This document shows, piece after piece, positions 43,386-53,678 of a stretch of 64,000 nucleotides of DNA (positions within the stretch are counted from its first letter, which is position 1; every line of letters starts with the position of its first letter). The notes under the pieces were generated by a model that made no database searches, was not told where the DNA came from, and worked only from the letters and a program-made list of their open reading frames with translations. The translations under genes and the position numbers were made by a program. The stretch is from Bufo bufo (Eukaryota > Chordata > Amphibia > Anura > Bufonidae): positions 514,438,852-514,502,851 of the forward strand of contig NC_053390.1 of assembly GCF_905171765.1 (NCBI RefSeq), in the 5' to 3' direction.

Positions 43386-44245
43386 TATAATGATGAGCGC
43401 AAATATTCTAATTGCAAATATCGTCACTTCGAGAATTGGCGAAGATCTAGAATATAATGCTATATCTTCGTAATTGCAAAAATTCCAGATATTTTTTTAA
43501 TCCTTATTATGCTATCTATCTTCCATATCTTTTTTTTAATATTTATTATTTTACCTATCATTAATACATTTTTATTACAAATGTTTTTATCCTATCATTA
43601 ATGATTTATTTTTATAGATGTTATATTATTACATATAATATACAATACACAACAGATAACAAACAATCACACAAAGGCTGTATGCCAAAAGCTGGGTATA
43701 TGCAAGCCAACAACCTATCCATGAGACAGGTAGAGTCAGCATAGCTTACAATGGCAGCCTTGTGCACTATGAGACAACTAGCAATAATCACACCTCAGAT
43801 AAACCTCATGGGCACCATCAGCTTTAAATCACCCTCCTTTCCCTATTTTACATCTAAAAGTATATTAACAAAAAAGAAACATATCAGGTATCACCTCATC
43901 CGAAAATGTCTGAACTTTTAAAATATAAAAAATAAAAAATAAAAATTCCTGTGCGGTGAACGCCATAACGAAAAAAAGAAAAACACATGATTAACCAATT
44001 TTTAGTCACCTTTCCTCCCAATAAAATTTAATGGCAGTGATCAAAAAGTCGTACATACCACATAGCAGTAGTTGTCAGATAATGGCGGTGCAAAGAAAAT
44101 GTAGGTTTTTTCAAAGGTTTTTATTTTTTTAAAGTAGTAAAAAAATAAAATAAACTATAATATTTTGGTATCGCTGTATTCAAATTGAGCCGCAGAATAA
44201 GAGTCATGTCATTTTACCGCAAAGTGAACGCTGTGATGTCAAAAC
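43386..44245. other. AT-rich region with remnants of DNA elements
   Basis: Near 43392 ATGATGAGCGCAAATATTCT resembles one end of hAT families with the TGAGCGAA motif. 43860-44240 (CATATCAGGTATCACCTCAT, GGTATCGCTGTATTC, GCAAAGTGAACGCTG) resembles interior blocks of the TTAA-type elements. No ends could be paired. Confidence 0.4.
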
Positions 44246-45744
44246 TAGGGATGAGCGAACCCGAACTGTATAGTTCGGGTTCGTACCGAATTTTGGGGTG
44301 TTCGTGACATGGACCCGAACCCAAACATTTACGTAAAAGTCTGGGTTCGGTGTTCTGCGTTTTCTTGGCGCTTTTTGAAAGGCTGCAAAGCAGCCAATCA
44401 ACAAGCGTCGTACTACTTGCCCCAAGAGGCCATCACAGCCATGCCTACTATTGGCATGGCTGTGATTGGCCAGTGCAGCATGTGACCCAGCCTCTATTTA
44501 AGCTGGAGTCACGTAGCGCCGCACGTCACTCTGCTCTGATCAGTGTAGGGATAGGATGCAGCTGCTGCTGTTGGGGCCAGATTAGGCAGGGATTTACTCA
44601 TCAAAAACACTTAATGAAGTGATCGATCTACAGCTGTGTATCTGCTAGTTAATTGCTCATTGTTTTTAGGCTGCCCAGAGCATTTTTCTGTCACTTTTTT
44701 CTGGGGTGATCGACGGCCATTTTGTGTCTTGTGGTGCGCCAGCACAAGCTGCCACCAAGTCCATTTAACCATCAATAGTGTTTTTTTTTTTTGCTATATC
44801 CTACATCAGGGGCTTGGCTGTGCTTGCTATTTTATTGAGGGGTGAAATTCAATTCCCAAAATAGCAATACCCTAAATCTGGTGTTCCAGCTGTGGCTGGA
44901 CAAGTTTTCTAGTGTCCGTCAAAGCACAGTTTTTGTTCTGGGTTGAAATTCAGTTCCCAAAATAGCAATTCCCTAAATCAGTGGTTTCTGCTGTAGCAGG
45001 ACAAGTTTAAATCTATCCATGAAAGGGTATATTACATTGAAGGTGTAAATTCAAGTGCTGATAGGGTCATCCTCAATAACTTCACGCCCTACCATGCATC
45101 TCCAAGTGTAATTCTGTCTGTAAAGGGATACCTGTCATCCAGGGCCTAAATACTAGTCCTACAATTTATATTCCGCTAAATCTGTGGTTACTGCTGTGGC
45201 TGGTCAAGGTATTTAGTGTCCGTCAAAGCACAGTTTTTGTTCTGGGTTGAAATTCAATTCCCAAATTAACAATTCCCTAAATTAGTGGTTTCTGCTGTAG
45301 CAGGCCAAGTTTAAATCTATCCATAAAAGGGTATATTACATTGAAGGTGCTGATAGGGTCATCCTCAATAACTTCACATGCTACCGTGCATCTCCAAGTG
45401 TATTTCTTTCCGTTAAAGTGTATATTACAATAAGTGTTAAAATACAAGTGCTCAAAGCATAATCTATATTATAATCTAAAGCTATATATTTTTTCACACG
45501 CTACTGTGAATCTCCAAGTGTAATTCTGTCCGTAAAAGAATACCTTTCATCCAGGGCCTAAATACTAGGCCTACAATTGATATTCCCCTAAATCTGTGGT
45601 TACTGCTGTGCCTGTATTAGTGTAATACTGTACATAAATAGATAGCCAGATAGTGTTAGGTGCCTGTAAAAAAAGGCCTGCATTTGAATTCAATACATTG
45701 GGCCAAATATTTTTTTCTTATTGTGGTGAACGGTAACAAAGAGG

Positions 45745-46347
45745 AAAACATCTAGTAAGGGATGCGGACATGGTCGTGGTGGTGTTAGTGGACCCTCTGG
45801 TGCTGGGAGAGTAGGTGGCCGTTGGGCCACAGCCACACGTCCTAGTGAACCAACTACCTCAGGTCCCAGTAGCTGCCAGAATTTACAGCGATATTTGGTG
45901 GGGCCCAATGCTGTTCTAAGGATGGTAAGGCCTGAACAGGTACAGGCATTAGTCAATTGGGTGGCCAACAGTGGATCCAGCACGTTCACATTATCTCGCA
46001 CCCAGTCTTCTGCAGAAAGCGCACAGATGGCGTCTGAAAACCAAGCCCATCAGTCTGTCACATCACCCCCATGCATATCAGGGAAACTGTCTGAGCCTCA
46101 AATTATGCAGCAGTCTCTTATGCTGTTTGAAGACTCTGCTGGCAGGGTTTACCCAGGGCATCCACCTAGCCCTTCCCCAGCGGTGGAAGACATAGAATGC
46201 ACTGACGCACTACCACTTATGTTTCCTGATGATGAGGACATAGGAATACCACCTCAGCACGTCTATGATGATGATGAAACACAGACCCCACATGGAATGA
46301 AGGTCGTGCCACTGACTTTCAGAGTTCAGAGGAAGAGGCAGTGGTGA
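45745..46347 (+). pseudogene. hAT transposase, N-terminal low-complexity part
   Basis: An open frame (Met at 45895, readable from about 45745) with a Gly/Arg-rich start, then QVQALVNWVANSGSSTF, a Ser/Pro-rich stretch and an acidic end (MFPDDEDIGIPPQHVYDDDE). Such N-termini precede the BED finger in many vertebrate hAT transposases. It ends at a stop at 46345-46347, and the BED finger follows in another frame. Confidence 0.6.
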
Positions 46348-46469
46348 GACCGAGCCAACAGCGTAGCAAAAGAGGGAGCAGGGGGCAAAAGCAGAACACC
46401 TGCTGCCAAGAGAGTTTGCCTGCTACTGGCCACCGCCACCTGGGACGAGCACCCCAAAGGCAGCTTCAA

Positions 46470-46642
46470 GGAGTTCCCTGGCGTGGCACTTCTTCAAACA
46501 ATGTGCTGACGACAAGACCCGAGTGGTTTGCACGCTGTGCCATCAGAGCCTAAAGCGAGGCATTAACGTTCTGAACCTTAGCACAACCTGCATGACCAGG
46601 CATCTGCATGCAAAGCATGAACTGCAGTGGAGTAAACACCTT
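46470..46642 (+). pseudogene. hAT transposase BED zinc finger
   Basis: Reads WHFFKQC, VVCTLCHQSLKRG and TTCMTRHLHAKHELQWSK: the Cys-Cys and His-His pairs of a BED-type DNA-binding finger. The sequence changes at ~46643 into the foldback MITE. Confidence 0.8.
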
Positions 46643-47247
46643 AAAGGGACACTGACAGGCCCAATATGCATATTTAGGTATATATATGACAATACAGGTC
46701 TTATAAAGTGTATTAGAATCATCTAAGTATCCCCCCTGTCCACCTTATAACTACAGTAAAATGAAGTTTTATAACCTGCTTGAATCGTCTTCAATCTGCC
46801 CAAGGGGCGGCGTTTCATCTCCACTTGCGCCCAGCCACCCTCGCCCCAACTCCAACTGCCATTTTGAAGCGCCGCCCAGCTCATCAATATTCACTTCGAT
46901 GGGCGGCTACTCTGAAGCGCTGCTCTGAACTGTGCCCGGCGCATGCGCATAAAGCAGAGGCTGCATCGGCCTCTGAGATGCAGACTGTGCGCAGGCGCGA
47001 TGTGATCCCGGCCAGTGAGGGTGCCGGGCGCATGCGCTGAAGATGAGCCGGAGGCCGATGCCTATAGGATTGTACTGGGCATGAGCCGGATCTTGCGTCT
47101 GGGACACTAGTAGCCGCCCAGCGAAGTGAATATTGATGAGCTGGGCGGCGCTTCAAACGGCAACTGGGGCGAGGCTGGCTGGGCGCAAGTTGAGATGAAA
47201 CGCCGCCCCTTGGGCAGATTGAAGACGATTCAAGCAGGTTATAAAAC
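46643..47247. mobile_element. foldback MITE inserted in the hAT transposase gene
   Basis: Arms 46767-46911 (from TTTTATAACCTGCTTGAATC) and 47107-47246 (to GATTCAAGCAGGTTATAAAA) are near-perfect inverted repeats of ~140 bp around a GC-rich loop. The left end TTAAAGGGACACTGACAGGC has no matching right end, so one side seems lost. It interrupts the transposase between the BED finger and the catalytic region. Confidence 0.75.
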
Positions 47248-47289
47248 AAGGAACTCACTCAGGCTCCCCCTGCTACCTCTTCTGCTGCT

Positions 47290-47859
47290 GCTTCGGCCTC
47301 TTCCTCCACCTCGGGAGGAACGTTGGCACCTGCCGCCCAGCAAACAGAGGATGTACCACCAACACCACCACCTCCGCCACCAAGCATCTCCACCATGTCA
47401 CATGGCAGCGTTCAGCTCTCCATCTCACAAACATTTGAGAGAAAGCGTAAATTCCCACCTAGCCACCCTCGATCCCTGGCCCTGAATGCCAGCATTTCTA
47501 AACTACTGGCCTATGAAATGCTGTCATTCAGGCTGGTGGACACAGACTGCTTCAAACAGCTCATGTCGCTTGCTGTCCCACAGTATGTTGCTCCCAGACG
47601 CCACTACTTCTCCAAGAGAGCTGTGCCTTCCCTGCACAACCAAGTATCCGATAAAATCAAGTGTGCACTGCGCAACGCCATCTGTGGCAAGGTCCACCTA
47701 ACCACAGATACGTGGACCAGTAAGCACGGCCAGGGACGCTATATCTCCCTAACTGCACACTGGGTAAATGTAGTGGCGGCTGGCCCCAGGCGGAGAGTTC
47801 TTTGGCGCACGTCCTTCCGCCGCCAAGGATCGCTGGGCAACATTCTTTGCCTCCTGTAG
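47290..47859 (+). pseudogene. hAT transposase, catalytic region part 1
   Basis: Contains LNASISKLLAYEMLSFRLVD, FKQLMSLAVPQYVAPRRHYF, then the first DDE-region motif LTTDTWTSKHGQGRYISLTA (catalytic Asp in TTDTW). These match the ZBED-like hAT layout. It breaks near 47800; sequence at 47990-48150 continues in another frame with LVVCDNGRNLV, the second catalytic Asp block. Confidence 0.85.
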
Positions 47860-48158
47860 CCTCCTCCTCCTACTCGGCTTCCTCCTCCTCTTCTTCCACC
47901 TGCTCCAGTCAGTCCATCCAGTCAGCCACACACCTTCACCACCAACTTCAGCACAGCCTGGGGTAAACGTCAGCAGGCCATTCTGAAACTCATATGTTTG
48001 GGGGACAGGCCCCACACCGCGCAGGAGTTGTGGCAGGGTATTGAACAACAGACCGACGAGTGGTTGCTGCCGGTTAGCCTCAAGCCCAGCCTGGTGGTGT
48101 GCGATAATGGGCGAAATCTCGTCGCAGCTCTGGGACTAGCCGGTTTGACGCACATCCC

Positions 48159-49225
48159 TTGCTGAATTTGGTGGTGCAGAAGTTCATTCACAACTACCCA
48201 GACATGTCAGAGCTGCTGCATAAAGTGCGGGCCATCAGTGCGCGCTTTCGGCATTCACATAGTGCCGCTGCTCGCCTGTCTGTGCTACAGCAAAACTTCG
48301 GCCTTCCCGCTCACCGCCTCATATTGACGTGCCCACCAGGTGGAACTCCACCTTGCACATGCTGGACAGACTGTGCGAGCAGCAGCAGGCCATAGTGGAG
48401 TTTCAGCTGCAGCACGCACGGGTCAGTCGCACTGCGGAACAGCACCACTTCACCACCAATGACTGGGCCTCCATGCAAGACCTGTGTGCCCTGTTGCGCT
48501 GTTTCGAGTACTCCACCAACATGGCCAGTGGCGATGACGCCGTTATCAGCGTTACAATACCACTTCTATGTCTCCTTGAGAAAACACTTAGGGCGATGAT
48601 GGAAGAGGAGGTGGCCCAGGAGGAGGAGGAGGAGGAGGAGGAGGAGGAGGAAGAGGGGTCATTTTTAGCACTTTCAGGCCAGTCTCTTAGAAGTGACTCA
48701 GAGGGAGGTTTTTTGCAACAGCAGAGGCCAGGTACAAATGTGGCCAGCCAGGGCCCACTACTGGAGGACATGGAGGACGAGGATGAGGTGGAGGAGGATG
48801 AGGATGAAGCATGTTCACAGCGGGATGGCACCCAACGCAGCTCTGGCCCATCACTGGTGCGTGGCTGGGGGGAAACGGAGGACGATGACGATACGCCTCC
48901 CACAGAGAACAGCTTGTCCTTACCTCAGGGCAGCCTGGCACACATGAGCGACTACATGCTGCAGTGCCTGCGCAACGACAGCAGAGTTGCCCACATTTTA
49001 ACGTGTGCGGACTACTGGGTTGCCACCCTGCTGGATCCCCAGTACAAAGACTATGTGCCCACCTTACTTCCTGCACTGGAGTGTGATAGGAAGATGCGCG
49101 AGTACAAGCGCATGTTGGTAGACGCGCTACTGAGAGCATTCCAAAATGTCACAGGGGAACAAGTGGAAGCCCAAGGCGAAGGCAGAGGACGAGCAACGCA
49201 GCTGTGTCGCGGCCAGCTCCTCTGA
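48159..49225 (+). pseudogene. hAT transposase, catalytic region part 2 with poly-Glu run
   Basis: Two overlapping frames: LNLVVQKFIHNYPDMSELLH, then PTRWNSTLHMLDRLCEQQQA (the conserved TRWNS block), ending with CADYWVATLLDPQYKD and REYKRMLVDALLRAF. Between them a GAG-type microsatellite (48606-48660) encodes a run of more than a dozen Glu within an acidic insert. A frameshift near 49190 leads to the dimerisation domain. Confidence 0.85.
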
Positions 49226-49610
49226 GGGCAGTGTTAGCATGGCAGAGATGTGGAAAAGTTTTGTCACCACGCCACAGCTAACTGCACCATCACCTGATAC
49301 GGAACGTGTTAGCAGGAGGCAGCATTTCACTAACATGGTGGAACAGTACGTGTGCACACACCTCCACGTACTGACTGATGGTTCGGCCCTATTCAACTTC
49401 TGGGTCTCCAAATTGTCCACGTGGCCAGAGCTAGCCTTTTACGCCTTGGAGGTGCTGGCCTGCCCGGCGGCCAGCGTTTTGTCTGAACGTGTATTCAGCA
49501 CGGCAGGGGGCGTCATTACAGACAAAACAGCCAATGTGGACAAGCTGACGTTCATAAAAATGAACCAGGCATGGATCCCACAGGACCTGTCCATCCCTTG
49601 TGCAGATTAG
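49146..49610 (+). pseudogene. hAT transposase C-terminal dimerisation domain (hATC)
   Basis: ALFNFWVSKLSTWPELAFYA, LEVLACPAASVLSERVFSTA and KLTFIKMNQAWI are the diagnostic hATC motifs. It ends with a stop at 49608-49610. Confidence 0.9.
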
Positions 49611-50216
49611 ACATTTATAACTACCTCCCCTTAACCATATATTCTTGTACTCCAAAGCACTTCTTCATTCAATCCTCTTTTTAATTTTACCATTATATTG
49701 CGGGGCAACCCAAAGTTGAATGAACTTGTCCTCCGTCTGGGTGCCAGGGGCCTAAATATCGTAAACTGGCCTGTTCCAATGGTGTGTGACATGAAGCCTG
49801 ATTCTCTGCTATGGGACCTCTCTCCTCTGTCTGGGTGCCGGGGCCTAAATATCTCACAGTGGCCTGTTCCAGTGGTGGGTGACATGAAGCCTGATTCTCT
49901 GCTATGACATGAAGCCTGATTCTCTGCTATGGGACCTCTCTCCAATTGATATTGGTTAATTAAAAATTTTTGTTAAAAAAAAGTCATTCATTTCCCTATC
50001 CACATTTGTTTGCAGGGGATTTACCTACATTTTGCTGCCTTTTGCAGCTCTCTAGCCCTTTCCTGGGCTATTTTACAGCCTTTTTAGGGCCGAAAAGTTC
50101 GGGTCCCCATTGACTTCAATGGGGTTCGGGTCGAGTTCGGATCCCAAACCCGAACATTTTCGGGAAGTTTGGCCGAACTTCTCGAACCCGAACATCCAGG
50201 TGTTCGCTCAACTCTA

Positions 50217-50515
50217 ATATCAACTGCAATACTAGCTTTGTTGTATTTTGCATTACATGCTCGTTATGCCGCCTCCAATATGTCGGTTGCACTACCAATA
50301 GGCTAAAAACTAGAATCTGCAGACATATTTCTGACATTCCCGATGTTAAAACTAGGAATGTCTCTGCAATCAGTTCACATTATGCGGCGGCACATGGGGG
50401 CGATATTACACGTATGCAAGTTCAAGGATTGGAGAGGGATAATCCTCCTGTTCGGGGTGGAGATTACAGGAGGAAACTTTTAAATAGAGAATTATATTGG
50501 ATCTTCTGCATGTAA
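50217..50515 (+). pseudogene. Penelope-like element GIY-YIG endonuclease fragment
   Basis: The plus-strand frame reads TSFVVFCITCSLCRLQYVG (the VVF...YVG form of the GIY-YIG signature), TNRLKTRICRHISDIP, SSHYAAAHGG and RRKLLNRELYWIF (catalytic Glu in RE). Only the C-terminal endonuclease is present, starting directly at the right end of the hAT; the RT is absent. It differs in sequence from the PLE at 53.7 kb. Confidence 0.85.
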
Positions 50516-50696
50516 TCTTGTGTCCCTAAAGGCTTAAACCGAAAACATGATTTGATCCTTCAGTATTGACTTGTAACTCTTTTTAAGCAGTTTTTTATGT
50601 ATACGTGTTTGACGGCCGTATGAGGGTGTTACATAGATAATTACAGCCACCTGATTTTACTTTCAGCTGGCTACTATTTAAAATCCTGTGTAAATG

Positions 50697-50748
50697 CAGT
50701 CCCCTTGTGGTCATGAGTAAGGATCAGTATTAGGGGATCCGAAACGCG
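50697..50748 (+). ncRNA. hammerhead-ribozyme-like motif of the PLE tail (5' part, split)
   Basis: Stem I half CAGTCC (50697-50702), a diverged core (CATGAGTAA in place of CTGATGA), a stem II hairpin GGATC...GATCC, then GAAAC (50741-50745). The other stem I half GGACTG is at 51736-51741, beyond the inserted LTR. The core changes and the split make activity unlikely. Confidence 0.4.
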
Positions 50749-51732
50749 TAGATGCAGTACGCCAGTCCTGCAGGGTGAGCGAATATGAGGTCACAGGGGT
50801 AGTTAACAAACCGAGGGTTGCTCTTGGTACTCACAGTTTTTATTTACCCTGGGCAGGCGTACAGCAGTGATGGATGGCTGGCACATGAATTCTCTGGGGC
50901 ACTCTCTGTGTATAGGGACCAGGCCAGGTGGTAGGTGAGGTGCCTTGGGTGTTGGAAGTTTAATGTGCCGGTGGCAAGATACCTTATAGTTCGTGACGCC
51001 AGTGCCGGTAACGGTGGCACACCGATTTGTTGTAGGAATAATTGAGGTACACAAAGTTGCAGTGAACCAGAACTTCTTTTTACTTAACAGTTCAACTATT
51101 TACAGGTTTCAGTTAGTTCCACATGTACAATGTTGGTCACAGGCAGGCTTCACATAAGTGGCAGGCAAAGTCTTTGCAAGATACTAAGAGGAAATAACAC
51201 TTACAGATCAGGCTGTATTTTCCTCAGATCCTGTCTGGCTTTCTCCAAGGCCCGTATGCCCTATAGCTGGCTTTATCCTTGGGTAGGGAAAACTTTCCTC
51301 TGGTATAAATCCTCTTGCTGTAAATATCCTTCTGCCCTTCAGCTTTCTACTTAGCTGGATAAAAGTGGCTCTGCACTGTACTTTTCCAGGTGCTAGATAT
51401 CTTCAGGAGGCAACTTTTTCTCCTGAGTTAACTTCTGAGCTTTGCTTACTCAGGAACCTCAGGAAGGCTAGACTGAGCTACTTAGCCTCCTGGACTGGAC
51501 TGAACTCCCTTTCCTGTCTGGGCCTAACTATATATATATATACTAGGGGGTTCCCTAGCTCCCTCTACAGCTTGGGAGGAGAAACTACACCCCTAGCAGG
51601 CCTGGTACACAGGAGATAACATGAAAATATGCATGACAATGCAAAACAAAACACAATAGCAATTTCCCACAGGAGGTGGGGCAACATGACCCTTAGTAGT
51701 GCCCACCCTTACGTAGTGGGACACTACATAGA
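50749..51732 (-). mobile_element. solo LTR inserted in the PLE tail
   Basis: The LTR 50753-51728 (976 bp), read on the minus strand, starts TGTAGTGTCCCACTACG and ends GGCGTACTGCA, with TAGA duplicated at 50749-50752 and 51729-51732. On the minus strand it has a TATATATA stretch (~51530-51545) and AATAAA (~50840). A 4-bp duplication fits retroviral or Gypsy-type integration. No internal genes remain. Confidence 0.7.
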
Positions 51733-51790
51733 CATGGACTGTCTGTATGGTTTATACCACACTATTTTTAATAAAAGCTTCCACGTTTGA

Positions 51791-52160
51791 TAAAGAAGCT
51801 ACTCTGCAAAACTATTCCTACTATGAATCAATGGGCCGTCATTGAGGTGGCCCGGGCTCCCCACCCCTCTGTTTATTTACTTATCTGTCGGGTGTGCAGG
51901 CTCAGGAGGACCGCAGGGCAGCAGCATTTCACGTCAGCAGGCACGCTAAGCCAATGAGGAGCGGGCTCCACACACGTGCCTGCTGACTTGATTGATGCTG
52001 CCAGGTTCGCGCTCAGAAGGAAGCATGCAGAGCAGAGGTCAGGAAGAAAAAACCTCTCGGCATGCTTTCAGCGGTGCTCCCCCTCCTCCTCCATGCCTCC
52101 TGACTGCTCCTCTCCTGCAGCCTCCAAGTAGAAAGGTAAGTGACCAATCTGTGTTTGTTT

Positions 52161-52166
<6 letters not shown>
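51791..52166. other. no gene recognised; GC-rich unassigned sequence
   Basis: Includes CCTGCAGCCTCCAAGTAGAAAGGTAAGT, which looks like repeated rather than unique sequence. Coding frames here are short and overlapping. Confidence 0.4.

Positions 52167-52202
<36 letters not shown>
52167..52202. repeat. (TA)n microsatellite
   Basis: About 17 TA units at the left edge of the PLE composite. A similar tract of ~20 units is at its right edge (57599-57640). Confidence 0.95.
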
Positions 52203-52207
<5 letters not shown>

Positions 52208-52350
52208 AAAAATAGAAGAGCAGCACACAATGTATCAACAGGTGCAATACCTTGAAAAGGGCCACGGGACCTGGTCCAAATTAGATATACAGAAGGAAAA
52301 ATCCAAGGCAGCACACAAGTTATCCGTGAAAAAAAGGGTGTTTATTGACC

Positions 52351-52407
52351 CATATGTGGACAGCAACGTTTCAGCTCTCTCACTGGAGCCTTTGTCAAGC
52401 CATAGTG
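52351..52407 (-). ncRNA. hammerhead-like motif at the 3' end of the main PLE copy
   Basis: Minus strand: CTATGGCTTGACAAAGGCTC, loop, GAGAGAGCTGAAACG, TTGCTGTCCACATATGG. The stem II hairpin (GCTC/GAGC) and following GAAAC match the hammerhead layout, and GTC is present at the expected cleavage side. The first core segment (CTTGACAA) deviates from CTGATGA. PLEs are known to carry hammerhead motifs in their terminal repeats. Confidence 0.45.
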
Positions 52408-53678
52408 ATCAGTGCAACATCAGGTGCTTATAAAGCATACAAATTTACAACCATCTCATTACATGATTAAACATCAATTATATCAAAAACTGTAAAATAT
52501 TCCAGTGAACATGACATCATAAAGTGAAATTGTACACAGTGCGTTCAAACACTGTATTATATATAGAACAGTGTCACCAATAATACTTAAAAAACATCCA
52601 CCTACATGATTGTGATACATATCATAAGGCAATCATCAGTGCCAGGTGCCCCTAATTGTGTTAATGACAAAACAGTAAAATCTTTAACATATTTACTTCT
52701 GGATGTCCCATGTGCAGCGGAAGATCGCAGGACCTGTTCGGCATCCGGAACTCGGCACTGCGCATGCGCGAGACTAGCTTCATCCCGCGAGCTGTTCTGG
52801 GTATGCGGAGATCGGCGGCCCACATCCAATATGGCCACACGGCAACACAGGCGAACTGGGCATGCTCATTCCCCACACTGGGCGGGCAGTCAAACGGCAT
52901 ACACAGCGATCATGTGAGGAGTCACATGATATCATCACTAGGCAGCGGACCTGTCAAACTTTACTTATAGAGCTACAGCAACGTAGCAAAGGGGGGTACA
53001 GCGGACCAATCCAAATCTGTGGCACACACCACTTCCACATGATGCCGCCTCATCCCCAAATGTTATACACGTTCAGGTCCATCTACCATCTCCATTCACA
53101 CTTCAGCTCTCCGAGTATGCGGCCTCCATATAAAATACAATCAGAGGCAGCAAAATATGGGGTATCTCGTGAACACAGGTGTGCCCATAAGTTAACACCT
53201 TGTCACAGCATCCCCAATAGGAGAGCCAAGTAGATGCAGTCACACAATACATGAATTCACCATCCCCATCGTGCGTGTAATATGGAAATTCGCTGCCACA
53301 GAGCGCCTGCGTCACCAAGCACCACCCACAGATGCGGGTCCCCGACATCCGCCCCTCCACAACCCAGCGATCAAAAAGCTTGTGTAGATGTTGAAACGCC
53401 GTTCCAGTCCTGCCGTCCTCCAGTGCCCAAACTTGCCATCCATTGTAAAATAAAGTGTCACTTTGATCTACAAAGAAGTGATAAATATAAAAACAATATT
53501 AATTATTAGCTTAAACTATAGCAATTGCACTTGTATATGACCTTACACAAGAGAGAAGAGGCTCAATTTCCCAGAACCCCACAAATAAGACAAATCATGG
53601 GACACCACACATCACTCGGACAACCCACATCAACAAGCATACATATAGGGAAACAGACATACAACATAAACAGAGACA

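Larger units (their letters stand above)
44246..50216 (+). mobile_element. degraded autonomous hAT transposon, ~6 kb
   Basis: Inverted ends TAGGGATGAGCGAACCCGAA at the left and, on the minus strand, TAGAGTTGAGCGAACACC at the right. Subterminal palindromic GTTCGGGTTCG words occur at both ends. The interior holds a BED-finger hAT transposase in several frames (45895-49610), three decayed ~250-bp tandem units in the 5' region (44840-45650), a foldback MITE inserted into the transposase gene (46643-47247) and a ~100-bp duplication near the 3' end (49735-49930). Flanking octamers gtcaaaac and atatcaac agree poorly, so the insertion duplication is not established. Confidence 0.8.
50516..51790 (+). 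mobile_element. PLE 3' tail split by a solo LTR
   Basis: The tail continues from the endonuclease fragment. A hammerhead-like fold starts at 50697, is cut at 50749-51732 by an inserted LTR, and resumes with CATGGACTGTCTGTATGG and TTTTTAATAAAAGCTTCCAC before fading near 51790. Confidence 0.6.

Noticed and set aside
46780..47258. Several overlapping frames of 66-124 codons
   Set aside because: They lie in the arms of a foldback MITE and mirror each other on both strands.
48403..48903. A Ser-rich 166-codon minus-strand frame
   Set aside because: Antisense shadow of the poly-Glu and acidic region of the hAT transposase.
44238..50224. 8-bp target duplication for the large hAT
   Set aside because: The flanking octamers agree at only about half of the positions, so I do not claim a duplication.
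52602..53509. Mirror-image frames at 52602-53509 and 56375-57405
   Set aside because: Non-coding 3' sequence of the PLE seen twice because of the inverted arms.
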